NCBI GenBank assembly: GCA_022605405.1
Contig: JABYQQ010000019.1
Coordinates: 558,001 to 622,000 of the forward strand
From: Earliella scabrosa
Taxonomy: Eukaryota; Basidiomycota; Agaricomycetes; Polyporales; Polyporaceae
Direction of reading: 5' to 3'
DNA: 64,000 bases
Within the stretch, counting starts at the first letter, position 1; every line of letters starts with the position of its first letter. Below, piece by piece: positions 11,742 through 24,000 of the stretch. The position numbers were made by a program, and so were the translations under genes. The notes beneath the pieces are model-generated. The model was not told where the DNA came from and made no database searches. It saw nothing but the letters and a program-made list of their open reading frames with translations.

Positions 11742-12750
11742 GTGGCGTGCGGTATCGGGATGAAGCTGAGGACCTCAGGACGGAGTTCAAGTAAGTTGCA
11801 TGACATGGCGATGAGTACGGCAATAGTCACAAAACGATGAGGCTGGTACTAACCCCGTTTGTCTCCAAGAAGCTACCAGTACAGGTTTCCCTGAGGGCGG
11901 TCAGCAGTTCGCGTACACACGGGGCGCGTCGGAGGCAATGGTCTGATGGTGGGGAGCGGACTTGGCAGATCATCACGCATTGAAGTCAATGAGAAGCGAT
12001 GTAGTAGTCACTATTTTAGGTCCGAAGTTGTTCTCCTGCGACACAAAGGATCCGTGCGTGATCAAGGCTCATCTGTCGCAAGAATAGAAGCAGCACATGC
12101 ACCTTCAAACGTTTAGTTTGCTCTCTAGAGAGCCGACTCCTCAAGTTCGCGCTATAGTTACAAAGTTCCAACGAGTTGCACGAGAATTCGAACCAAGCCT
12201 AAGGTGTCACTGTTCAGACCGGGGACTAGTAATTCACCGGCGGATATAGTGTCAATCTCACCGGGATGTAACGCACGTTCGCAAACTATCAGAGCCTGCT
12301 AGAAGAACCGTCGGCACTGCGGAGCCACGGGAAGTTTGAGCACTGCGAGCTCACGACGGAATCACCGATGAGCTTGAGCCTGAGTCGCTTCCCGGCCTCT
12401 AGTGCATGATCAGGGAATGAGCCAAGTACCCGTAGAAGCCATGCATACCAATGCAGAGGTAGGTGCGAAGAAAGACGTGTGTTTGGCAAATACCCATAGC
12501 AGAAGACTTTTGAAGACGACTTGGTTGATCAACGTTTCAACGTTGGCTGCCATAACCTAAGCGCATCATCACGTAATATACCCGAAATGGCAACCTAAAC
12601 GCCCGACCAAACAGGGCTCCGCGATCTGAACATCAGATCACAACAGTTCCGAGTCATATACTAGCAACCTTGCATACACACAGGCCCGCGCTAACTTACA
12701 AGAAGAAATACACTGATGACGGGAGCCTCGGAGTAACGGGGCCGATGCAC
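11742..12750. other. Intergenic, no gene seen
   Basis: About 1 kb upstream of the membrane-protein gene and downstream of the PARP-like gene. Only short unrelated open frames; no repeat was recognised. Confidence 0.5.
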
Positions 12751-15700
12751 TCAACTGAGCGACAGTTTGCGCATCAGCTCCGCTTCTCCGACGTCGTCGC
12801 CCCAACCCCAACCAACGAGCGACAAAATCGCCGTGTCCACCTCGTCGTACGCGCCCTCCTTGTACGCCGCCCGCAACGTCCTCACCGCGACAACCAGCCT
12901 CCGCATGTAATCCGGGATCGCGACCACCTTGCCGAACCTGACGAGCGGGTGCAGCGGATCGATGCGCACATACTCCGATGTTGCGACGGGCTGCCAATGA
13001 GCAGAAGCGGGATCTGAGAGGACGTCGAGGTTCCCCTGCAGCGGCTTGCTCTTCACGAACAGGTACCGACTAGGAGCCCACAGCGCTCAGATGCGCCGAC
13101 GTTGACGACTCTGAAGAGGGACGCACCACAGCACCCACTCTGTCGCGCCGACCACGAAGATGTTTCTCGCGACGTGCGTCGGCGCGACGCCGCCGCCGTG
13201 GGTCGCATAGTCGTACACGAAGCGCGCCGGCTGGTTGACGACCTCGGCGAGGGTCATGCACTGCTCGATCACACACGCGCTGTTGGGCCATTGACACGCC
13301 GGGCTGGCGTATTCGGCGTAACGTTCGGCGATGGTCGGGTCTTTCGCGAGGTATATTCCTGGGCATGGAAAATCAACGAGGGCTTGTCAGGATCGACGAA
13401 ACGACTCCGGCCGCTCGGACGGTGAACGGTAGCCTACTCGGGTGACGCACCGTTGCCGTATCTGCGTCCGTGCCGGATGCTCTTGTACCAGAGTCCGTAC
13501 CGTAGGATCTGCCACCAACACGGGGCGCTGTGAGAAATTGCAAGGTGCATGATCACCCGCTGGTACGCACCGAGTGCCAACTGTCTAGAGGAGATCCGTG
13601 GAACGCCTGCGAGCTTAGGTCAGTACTTCATCTTCTCCTGAATATAACCATATTGGTAGACTCACGTAGAGCCACGGATACAGGCGAGCCCGCCCCGTGT
13701 AATCAGCGCTCTGCGCGAGCTGCACCTCTTCGTGGAAGCGATGCTCGGCTTCCGGGATCCCAAGAGAGATCCGGAACTGCCGCCACTCTGAACCTGCCGA
13801 TCCTGTCAGACATGGAAGGCTCTACACTGCACCGAGGGCATACCGACGTTCTGGACCATCTCCTCTGGGCGGTGAAGCGCGTCGATGCGCATCCGGCAGG
13901 ACGCGAAACACCAGCGCAGGATCGTCCACGCAGCAGCCGGGATTGAACGGTCCATCTCTGGGAGTCGGAACCCGTCGGGGCTCGCGCTCGCACTTGACGT
14001 GCTCTCGAGGAACGTCTTCATCACGCCGACCTGAGCGCAAGCGCGTCAGTCATCTCTGAGGGCAATATGCTCATCACGAGAGATCCGCTCACAGATGGAA
14101 GGCATGCAATGAGGTCCCGGACTGTCGTGCACATCTAAGCGACCGAGCCAGGGTTCATGGCTCCTTCTCTACTCAGCGCATATATGCATGGTTTGCTTAC
14201 CTCTACCCTGGGAAGCTGGTCGTAGTCCGCCATGGTGTATATTCCGGTGCTAGCGCTCACCGTTGGTACCCGGAGGCCCAGCCCGGTCGGGCGCGGATCG
14301 AGCCCCAATGCGTTGGCGGCGATGTAGGTGAGCGAGACGAGGAGGTCGACCTTCTCTGGGTTCGCGCAGATCTCGTACTGTCCCAAACAAATAAAAATCA
14401 TTAAAATCGTCAGAGCACGAGCGAGCAGACCATTGGAATGAGAATTACCTCCAACGACGGCCCGCCGTGGTGCTTTGCTGCACAATGCAGGGTCGCACAT
14501 GTGCTGCTGATACGGCTCGGTTCCTCTATTCGCGAGCTTGTGGCAGATCAGGCAGAAGCGACCTGTGAGCTATGCAGACATATTAGAACAAGAACGAATG
14601 ATCTCGGTCACGGCTAAATGCGTGAGAGAAAATGAGACGCACCATGAGTCGGCGCAAGATATATGCGAACGCGACGAGGGGAAGATTCAGCTCGGGCTGG
14701 TCCAGCGCGGTCTCCACGCATGACGGCTCCAGCGGGAGCCCGGTGTACAGCCGCATCGTGCATACCTCTTCGGACTCTGCGCGTTGTATATGCTGCATGG
14801 ACGTTGCTCAGGGATCATCCGCCCGATGGGGATAACAACTCACCGGACGAAGGCTCTCTAGAATTCCAAGGACGAACGGGTTCGAGCCAAGAGGCAAGCT
14901 CGCGAGTTGGAAGTGGAGCACCTCCGCGCCGGCCCAGCTGAGGCGATACTGTATGCGCAGTCTGAGGATGCTGAGAAAGTCGCCGTTCAGGAGGTCTTCG
15001 AGTATATGCGCCATGTCGAATCGTTGGAGGTTGGGATAGTCTTCTCCACGCGGGAGTTCAATGTCGTCGTGCTGCGCGCCATCCTGGTCGTCCATGGAGG
15101 GCTTGTATGCGGGAGTAAGACCCACTCGGAAGCGCGGGGACTCGTTTGTGATGCAGGATCCGTCTCTTCCGAGTGGAGGATATGCGCCAGCGGGGTGGGA
15201 GACTACAACGGTGACATGCTGGTTCGGTTCCCGCAGTTTCTTGTCCCATGTAAGCAGAACGCGTGGATGTGCTACCTCGAGCATGAACACGGCGGGGATA
15301 GAGACGGATATTGCTGTTGTGGAGCATGTGGATATATATCCTGGACGACAGCCGGCTATGACCATGGCCTTGAAGTGTCTGCATCACGCATATATTGGGC
15401 TCGCATCAATGAAAATGGTGCCGCGGGTGCGTACCGCTGTAAGACGAGCCAGTCGATCGTGCGGCGGCGCTTCGGGGAGGGCGAGTCGACGCAGGTAGCA
15501 GCGCTGGACTCGGTATGAATGCTTTGCGTGTCTTCGTCTGCGATCATGGTTGCGTCTGGGATGTCGACATCTACCCTGTCCGCTTCTGTTCGAAGGATAT
15601 CCGGCGGTGGTACCGTCGTCAAGCCCGCCTGGATGACGGACACTAATTTATGGACTGGGAGCGCGCCAGATGCGGGCAGTTTGCTCGTGACGGCTGAGAG

Positions 15701-16253
15701 CCATCGTGGAGAGGAGTCTTCGCGAAGCGGGGCAACAAAGGACCATGTGTGGGCATGCGGATATTGGGACATGTCTTGCACCACCCGGTCGAGGTTTGAT
15801 TCCACATGCGGGTGCAGGAAGAGTGTATAGTACGCACCTGAGATACTGAATCTGAGGAATGCCATGTTTGTCTCCTCTCCGCATCCAACAGTACACTCCA
15901 AAACCTCACCATCGAGGAACATCGCTACGACGTACCACACCGAGAACGACGAATTATAATTATAAGTTGCAGCATGGACGAGACAGGGGGGCATGCTTAC
16001 CTCTCAGGTAGGGTTTACTGCGACTTGTCCGACGGTTGAAGCTGTCAGAGAGTCGAGAGTCAATGCTGGCGATGTCTCGTAGCAGACGAATACGGCCGTC
16101 GCAGCCAGTGCGAGCCGGAGAGAGTGGGATCGTAGTAGAGGGTAAAGCGGTCTCTGGGACCATGGAGGTATGAGAAGAAAGGTTGAGGGCGGTGGAAAAT
16201 GGAAACTTGGCGCGAGGGGCGGCAGTTAGATCGCATGTCCATCTCCCGTTCAC
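12751..16253 (-). CDS. PARP6/8-like ADP-ribosyltransferase, paralog lacking the E2 domain
   Basis: Many short exons on minus. From the N-terminus: GCDGRIRLLRDIASIDSRLS; MFLDGEVLECTVGCGEETNM; HFKAMVIAGCRPGYIST; LLTWDKKLREPNQHVTVVV; FDMAHILEDLLNGDFLSILR; SWAGAEVLHFQLASLPLGSN; a Cys cluster CLICHKLANRG with MCDPALCSKAP that may bind zinc; and YEICANPEKVDLLVSLTYIA. The PARP core is AFHGSPLDSWHS, ILRYGLWYKSIRHGRRYGNG, YLAKDPTIAERY, and EQCMTLAEVVNQPARFVYDY. It stops about 100 residues later (LMRKLSLS), where the plus-strand gene at 1-2156 continues into its E2 domain. The 5' end is uncertain: comparison with the paralog at 21-24 kb suggests a frameshift near 16250, so this may be a damaged copy. 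Confidence 0.7.
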
Positions 16254-16740
16254 GTGCTACCACGAGGAGTCCGATATGGCTGCTCAAAGACCAGAAGGAG
16301 GTTGCTCGGGGGAGTCATGCCTTTCTCTGTCAAGTGCGGTCAGCAAGAAACGCTGCGGTAGCCGCACGCAGGGACGGCGTTCGATGGAGGCGCCAAGACG
16401 TACCACAACAAGTACCTTTACACAAGGGGTTCTCATATACCTAGTATTCCAGTAATGTTTGGAAGAGCTATAGAACAACATACGTCTCACAGCAAACCAT
16501 GCACAAGAACACTGGGGTTGGACCTTGGTGAGTAGAGCTTCAAGCCCCCGACCACATGCCCATTCTGAGCGCCCACTAAGACATAAGGAACCCTCGTGAA
16601 TCCTCCGAGGCCACGTCGGGAGAAGATGTAGAGGTCCCACAGATAAATCGTGACAATGGACAAGGCGGGGTTCTAGTGAGCGTATGGGATGAGACAAGGA
16701 GCCTGGGACGAGCACAGATGAGACGACGCTTCACCGTGAG

Positions 16741-16985
16741 ATACCACGTTCAGGTGAGCGCCGGGCGCCTGGGATATCTGGTCGGAAGTTATCTGTAGGA
16801 GGGTTCTGACCGGCGCTTCAATACTGGAGGGTCTTGGGCGGGACATCGAACAGATGTTGGACAAACCAATATGGGCTGGATGACTAGGCGCCGGCCGCCA
16901 GATACCGTCCGATACCCAGCGCCGCCCTGACAGATAACTTCCGACCAAATATCTAGGGCGCCCGGTGCACACCTGGGCGTGATAC
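16741..16985. mobile_element. MITE-like element with terminal inverted repeats of about 55 bp
   Basis: Bases 16758-16795 are almost the exact reverse complement of 16931-16968, sharing GGTCGGAAGTTATCTG and CCGGGCGCC. Weaker pairing extends outward to 16741 and 16985. The interior is about 130 bases and encodes nothing obvious. Two copies of the 14-mer GCTTCACCGTGAGA stand at 16728-16741 and 17027-17040, bracketing the element and the adjoining microsatellite. The superfamily is not assigned. Confidence 0.65.
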
Positions 16986-16999
16986 GCGTTTCAGACATG

Positions 17000-17026
17000 A
17001 TAATAATAATAATAATAATAATAATA
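17000..17026. repeat. TAA trinucleotide microsatellite
   Basis: About nine uninterrupted TAA units directly follow the right arm of the inverted-repeat element and precede the second GCTTCACCGTGAGA copy. Confidence 0.95.
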
Positions 17027-17326
17027 GCTTCACCGTGAGAAAGTTCAGACTTAGGGAGATATGGGCGCCTCCTCCTCCTCCTCAGGCTTTACCAGCTTTA
17101 CCGCTCAATACGACTCGGATGTGTTGTTGCTTGAGCCGTTCGGCTTCCGTCGTTGTGCATCCATTAGTCACAATTCATATGTGCGTAGTGGTGTTCACGC
17201 TCTCTGAAATGGGCTAAATCCTCGGTTGCACCAGATGGACTGCGCGGCGAGCTACACCACTGGTGACTTTCAAGTAGTACAGCTGTGACATCAATGAGTG
17301 AGCCACGGCCTACGTTCCTACAGCCA

Positions 17327-18903
17327 TCAATCATTGGAGGGCCCTGGAACGCGGGGCTTGTCAGTTGCATTTCGAACCACCGTTGACAAGTACATACCTC
17401 CCCGAGAGATGCTAGGGCCTAAAACTGACCCAGGAGGGCTCGGCCCGCGCGGGATGTATACGGGTACCCAAGACATACTAGCGGAAACTGGAACAAGGGG
17501 GCTCGGCGGGACCTGTCCGGGTCCTGGTTCTCGAGAGATGCTAGGGTATGCTGGCACCGGGGGGCTCGGCGGCATGTGTACGTGGGATGTCTTCGGTTCC
17601 TGAGGCGTGCTCCCGTATCCCGGAGCCGACGGACAGAACGCTCTGATGTGCCTCGAGAGGGTGTCCGCCCGTGCAAACTCAGCGCCGCAGTAGGGGCACT
17701 GCTTCGTCATATTCCGGAGGTGACATTCGGCGATGTGTTTCCCGAAGCTCGATGGGAACATGTCATTAAAGCAGCGCCCGCCCCACATACACGATGCGCG
17801 GGTACGGTTGTCAGTCACATTCGTGTCATGGAATTGGCGCAGATGTCGTGCGATACCGGAGGGCGATGAGTCGTCCAACGGGACGGAGCAAGGTCTACTC
17901 CCCCACTGGCAACGTGTTGTGGAAGTACTAGTAGGGGGTGCGGATGAATGGATAGAGGAGTAGATTGAAGAAGAGTAACTTGATGAGGGGTAAGAAGAGC
18001 TGTAGGGTGGCGTGACTCGAGGACTTGGGAATGCAGGCATCTCAGGTTGCAACTGGTATGGGGACTCTAAGGGAGGGGTGACTCGAGGACTTGAGGGCAC
18101 AGGCATCTGAAACTTGTATGGATCCGGATGATCGTCCCTCTGATGGGGAATCCTCTGGCGGGCGAGAATCTGTGCTTTCATCAGCTCTTTTTTTGTAGTT
18201 GCGAGCAGCGCGGCCAGCCCGCGTTTTTCCTCCTCTAGGGCTCTATTTTTCGCCTGAAGCTCGGCTATATGCACCTCTGCCTCGCTCAAAGATGACCTGA
18301 GAGCATCGAGTTGCTCCTCCGTCTGCCTTGCGCGAAGGCGCTCCTCCTCCCGAAGGTTGTTCGGCGCGTCTACTCTCCGTTTCAAGACGTCAGTGTCTTG
18401 TACCTCATTGGACGGCACTTCGGAGATCTGTGTTGCTGATAGAGATTCCAGTAAGCTCCGGACGGGGTCCACCATAGCAATGTTGTCTGCGAATCAAAAA
18501 TTAGCCGAGTTTGGTGGTCCTCGACACGCATAGCTGATTGACTCACCTTTCTCTTGTTCGTCACTTGGGGCGAGGCCGACTTGATGGTCTACGACAATGA
18601 AACCGACTAAAACATGACCAACGAAGAGCGCGACAAAAATTGATGAGATGTCAGTGGACATTGTCAAGAAATTGCACACACTACCGTCATCGTCAACCAT
18701 GATGCAGGGCGCCAGGATAGACAGTGCGTTCTTAAGGTCGTCGGGCCATTCTTGATTCTAGACATAAACGAACACTCTCAGCAAATTGCTCTATCAGCGT
18801 TACCGTATATCAACACTATACACACCTCCAATAACTGGAACAGGTCGAGATCTGACGCCACGGCTCGCGATGCCTCAGAGTGCTGGGAACGATCCGTTGT
18901 CAT
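17327..18903 (-). CDS. C2H2 zinc-finger protein with N-terminal coiled coil
   Basis: The start at 18903 gives MTTDRSQHSEASRAVASDLD. Introns follow near 18758-18820 and 18482-18541, and the large last exon ends at 17327. A coiled coil (EERLRARQTEEQLDALRSSL and onward) is followed by a Ser/Pro/Tyr-rich linker. Then come three Cys/His units: CQWGSRPC with HLRQFH, CMWGGRCF with HIAECH, and a classical finger CPYCGAEF with HIRAFC. The tail is Pro-rich. This layout fits a basidiomycete nucleic-acid-binding regulator. One more stretch (about 18585-18690) can be read through, adding the hydrophobic segment ISSIFVALFVGHVLVGFIVV, or removed as an in-frame intron (GTAGTG to GTCGTAG). Confidence 0.72.
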
Positions 18904-19025
18904 CGCCGTGTTTTCTCAGTAATGGTTGACTACTAGGTGTTTACCTCGAGTATGTAGTCCAGCAGTTCGCTAACAGGGTCGTACGCCTGTACTGGATTGT
19001 GAGGACAGTGACACAACGATATGCA

Positions 19026-20091
19026 CTATGAGTTATGACTTGCCTTATGACGTTCTGGGACGTGCTCGAACTCCGGAGTGAGCGGGAAATCCGCGGAGCC
19101 TACAAAGATGTCTGCAACACCCTCTCCAGCCGAGCCCGGCGGAAGGTCAGGCAGCTCATGATCTCCAGCGGCCGCTTGAATTGGAGCTCGGATGAACAAC
19201 CTTCGCTTCATCTTGTAGTAATGCAGGAAGATGGTCTGATCGTGTGACACCGCGTTGCCAGTGTCCTCCCCGTCTTCGAGCAGAAGTCCTCCGCGTTGCT
19301 TGCGCAGCAGTGATGGAGGACCCACTCGGTAGTAAGGCGAGTCGAGACGGACGTTTGAGATAGCCACGGAGAAGTCGAGCGATGCAACAGAGCCTAACTC
19401 GCCGGTCACGGATCCTTGCTTTCTGCGGAAGTCTCCGTGAAATGCCGCGACGGCCCAGCGACTGGTCTTGACGGTTCCAGATACAAACATGAGCTCCTCG
19501 TCCTTCAGGCCTACCCCCACATTTCCATTTGCGAACTCGAGCCAGGCGTCAAAGTGATCGCGCATATAGCGGATGATGTGAATGCGTGACAGTAGATCGG
19601 TGGAGATGCCGGAGGGATCAAGCATGAGGAATGCGCCATAGTCTTCTTTGCACTCGAACTGGAACGACGCGCCTGCAGATACGGGCGTGCTGGAAGTGAA
19701 AGGTTCGTGGATTGATGAGATGATCTGACCAACTGAGCGAGGTACGCTGAACATACCCTGGAATATTTGTCGAGACCTCGGAGGACACGTCGATGCGCCT
19801 GATGGTCTGGCTGCACAGCACCGGTTGAGTGATCCTCTCACGCGGTCCCCGCAGATGAATGTGCTCCTTCTCGAACGGTGTGTGATTCGTCGGGACATCG
19901 CCGCGCGGCTGCTTTCGAGGCGGATCGTCGATGGCGTGAAACAGCGGTAGAAACTCGCCTTCTTCCAACCATCCGACGTCGCCTATATGAATCTCGTCCA
20001 TCTCCGGCGCAGGATCGGGCACCCATAGTGGATACCCGAGCTTGTGGCAGTATTGCTGTTGGGCGTATATATCCCAGGGTGCTTGAGACAT
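19026..20091 (-). CDS. Basidiomycete-expanded family protein of unknown function
   Basis: Two exons with an intron at about 19692-19758 (GTATGT to TTCCAG). The N-terminal part HKLGYPLWVPDPAPEMDEIH followed by IGDVGWLEEGEFLPLFHAID, and the later blocks ASFQFECKEDYGAFLMLDPS, FDAWLEFANGN, LMFVSGTVKTSRWAVAAFHG and QTIFLHYYKMKRR, match a pattern I recall from large unnamed families in Agaricomycetes genomes. No catalytic motif, signal peptide or membrane helix is visible. The start at 20091 (MSQAPWDIYAQQQY) was preferred over an upstream Met at 20157 because relatives usually begin just before the GYPLW motif. The function is unknown. Confidence 0.7.
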
Positions 20092-21093
20092 CAGGATGGC
20101 GAGGGAGGTACAGGCTGGCAGAAGGAGGGCGTGGGCGGCGAGATCCGGATCCTTCATCCGCCTTGGTCACATAGGTTATTTCCCGCGCACAGGTAGCAGG
20201 CTATGTTTGGAGGATAGGGTACGTAACGGTGACGCTGACGAACCGGTGACCACGTCGTAGCGCTGTACTCTGTGACAGCAAATGGAAGCATAGGCTGCGT
20301 ACCTCGGAGACGCCTGGGTCAGCTGCGTACCACAGCAAGTATCCTCTTATAACGACTTCTGTCATGGCGCGGGTGGGGTCAGAGAGCTGGCAGACGGATG
20401 ACACAAAGTAAAATCATGTAACCGTGCCATGGTGTGCGGACATTCTGAAGAGGCTGCTGGGACCACTCACAGACGGCCACTTAGCCTAAAGCACAGTAGG
20501 TGCTCCGCAAGTAGATTTGGATCTCTTGGACTAGTACTGTCTTAAACGTGATGGATGCCTCTCGGAGATCGCGGCCGTCAGTTGTACTACTTGAAGATGA
20601 TACGGCCCGGCTGACAGGTACTGATGAGGATTTGTCATTGCGCGCGCAATTCATGCATTCCTATAAGTGAGCCTTGATTGAGACCTGTGCGATTGGTTAT
20701 AACCTTCATGTCAAAGGACAACTTTCATTCGAGACAATTGGAATCAGGCCTGAGCTGGTCTGAGTTAAGTTGACGGGAAATCATGACGTCAGCTCACCCG
20801 ATTCGGCATTATATATTTTATTGCACTCACAGCGTAGATGCATGAGGGAGAGGAGATATGGTGTGCATAACAATCTATGAACGGATCTGTAGTTGGCTAA
20901 TGTACTCGCAGAGGACCAACTCAGCTCGTTTACGATGTACGATGACGAGGACTAGGGCAGGACGATTCTCGTGTGGATGCATGGAGTTATACTATCCCGG
21001 CTGCTCTCGATTTGTACCAACATCCAAGAAGTAGTTACTATACAAGCGCGTCTATCTCCGAAGCATACGAGTGATCATTAGTAAGGGAGAGCA
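20092..21093. other. Intergenic, mostly featureless
   Basis: A short minus-strand frame near 20287-20404 (SDPTRAMTEVVIRGYLLWY, followed by a possible GTACGC donor) may be an exon of an unrecognised gene or an upstream exon of the 19-20 kb gene. The rest, to the end of the PARP-like gene, shows nothing. Confidence 0.35.
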
Positions 21094-24000
21094 TCAACCG
21101 GACAAAATGGAACTATCAAGCGCATCATAAGGATCCTCTCTATACTCGGCCTTCAACCTAGCGACTGCATGACCGAGTGCAGCGCTATAATTTGGGATCC
21201 CGATAGGCACCTTGTTGATGGTGGGCAAGTGTTTCGGGTCGAGCTCAAGAGGAATCCGTTTCAGGTCTGACAGTGGTGAAGTAGACGAAGCCGTCAGCGG
21301 CGTTGCTGAAGGTCGACTCTTGACAAGTAGATAGCGACTAAACCATTGTCGTGGCAGTCAGCATCATCGCGAGTCATCGCGCTAGTACATGAGCCTCACC
21401 ACATGATCCAATCCGTGTTATCCACAACCAAAACATTCCTTGCGACCAGCGACTTCTTGTTGCTCTTCGACTTCGGGCCATGCGTCTTATAGTCGTAAAC
21501 AAAGTGCGCTGGGCTATTGACGACCTCTGCAAGCGCCATGCACTTCTCGATCCTATACGCGCTGTTCCGCCACTGCGAGCCTTCCCAGTCCGGCCTGGTG
21601 TAGTTCTCGGCAATTGTCGCTTCTTTGGAGAGGTAGACACCTGGGATAGTCATAGTCGACAAGCCCATCGGTGTACACGGTGGGATGAACACATACCGTC
21701 TCCGTATTTACGACCGTGCCTTACTGACTTATACCAAAGCCCATAATGGATGATCTGGGTATGCATCAGATGGATCGAAGCTATGCCACTCAGTTATACA
21801 CCAGGACATGTACTTACCGAGAGCCAACTATCCAGAGGAGAGCCGTGAAATGCCTGTGGAGGTCATAGCACGTCGTGAGATATGGTACATGTGCTTATGC
21901 GCAGATCGGGGCTAACACTTACATAGAGGGAGGGATATTTCTGAGCGTTAATGTCCGATTTCTGCACGTCCTCCGACTCGGAGCGGAACCGAACCTCTGC
22001 ATTGGGCGTACCAACCGTAATCCGCAATTGTCGCCATTCTGGTCCTGGTCGCGGGGAGACCTATGAGCGATGATCTTGACCTAGCCGCAGCAGCAGAAGA
22101 ATGTACCGATGCCTCTGATTCGTTCGCATGACTGTCGCGCTTCCTCTATCCGCACCGGGCACGCATTAATGGACCATCGGAGAATCATCCAGGATGCGGC
22201 GGGTATGCTGGTGTCCATATCTTCTACCCCAGTGTTGTCGCTGTAGGGGAGGCTGTTGAGATATTTCTGCATCTCCGAGACCTAATCGCCGGAAGAACCG
22301 TGTTGTATGTCAGATTGGACAACGGATTCGGGTTGATAACCACTAACGGATGGAAGTTCCGAGATTAGCTTGCGAACAATGGCGCACATCTGGAGCATGT
22401 TAGCTATGTGTGATTCTAAGCGGAGCTTATGAGTTACCTCCGGTACCGTGAGTGCATCGAAGTCCGTCGTATCATGCGTGCCATAGCTATAAGGCGGTAT
22501 GCACAGGCCAATATTGATGGGTAGGGGATGTAGGACGCCGGCTTCTGCTGCAATGTATGTCATGGACACAAGGAAGTCTACCATCTCCGGGTTGAAGAGT
22601 ATAGCATACTGGTCACGTCAACACAACAGGGTTGCTTGAACAAATGGAGACTGCATACCTCAAGTGAGCGGCCTTTCTGCTCATGGTAGACTCGATGAAG
22701 ACAGGATTTCATGTGGCATGTAGACCTGACCCGTCTAGCCAGACATGGCCGATGGCATGTGTCGCAGGCTTTCGATGAGGCGGATAGCTAAACGAAGTTC
22801 TGGATGAGCTAACAATTTAAGACGGAAACCAGAAAATGTGACGAACTATGAGTCGGCGGAGCAAATAACGAAACGCTATCAAGGGAAGATTGAGGTTTCC
22901 CTTCGAGTCACGCTTGAGCGATGAACAACTATCCGCTGTGATCCCGTACAGCCCGAGGAGCGCTATTTCGTCCTCCTTACTTAGGAAATGCTGAGAAGAG
23001 GCGCTACGATAAGCGCGGACTCGAAGGACAAAAACCGCTACACTCACCAGTGGGTTCGAAACTGGCTTGGATGTAGTGCTGCGTGTCCAATACATGTTTT
23101 CCGCGCTAGCCCAGCTCACCGAATGTTGAATTCGGAGCTTTAGAAGCTTCTCAAATTGTGTGTCCATGATGTCTTCCATGATTGCGCTCAGGTCGAAGGG
23201 TTGAAGGTCCCGGTGCACCTCACCACGTTCGGCTCGAAGGTCAGGTTTGTAGTTTCGCGTCATGCCGACCTTGAAGCGAAACATATTAGCTCCGTGAATG
23301 GAATCATCAGACCAGAGTAATGGAGACGGTTGGTGTATGTCTGTGAGGACGAGGGTAATGTATTGATTCCCGGCAAAGAGACGCTTGTCCCATGCCAGGA
23401 GAGACTGGGGTGGAACTGAAGCAAAGAATGTCGGCACTGGGATCGATATGGACAAGGCAGACTCGGAGTGGATGTAGCCAGGACGATACCCTGTCCGCAT
23501 AATCTCTTTCAACTGGCTAGTAGCGCAGAATCGTGTAAGACAAGGGTTCTTCATGTTATGTAAGTCTGGCACTTACCGTTCAAGATTCGCCCAGTTGAAT
23601 ACTGGAGTAGGGACGACAGAGTTACCGTCCTCTTCGTCTTCCGACATACAATCGGATTGCCTATCCAGTGGGAGGAATGAACCAACGACGCTCGTCATCT
23701 CGGAGAGGAGCGTTGACAACATCTGCTGTAACGTTACTGCTCCCAACGCGGGGATCTTGTGGAGAATTGGCGATAACCATACGGGTGCACAATCATGGTA
23801 TGTACTCCTGATGATATGACCGGTAGGGTAGAATTCTGCATCTGTGAGTGAAGGTCAGCATCATACCGAGTGTACAAACGAGTGCTCCCATTCACCGAGG
23901 ATCTGGAATGTGAGCCGCGCTAGGATTTGATCATACCCATAACACACAGTAGATTGGACCTGTGCATCATCGGCAGACTCAATCCAGCGGACGTCTGCAG

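Larger units (their letters stand above)
16254..17326. other. Intergenic region with small inverted-repeat element and microsatellite
   Basis: No convincing gene. It contains the inverted-repeat element at 16741-16985 and a TAA microsatellite described separately. Open frames of up to 143 codons here show no family resemblance or coding pattern. Confidence 0.5.

Noticed and set aside
16284..16715. A 143-codon minus-strand frame upstream of the PARP-like gene
   Set aside because: No family motif, and it does not match the 5' exons of the better-preserved paralog at 24 kb.
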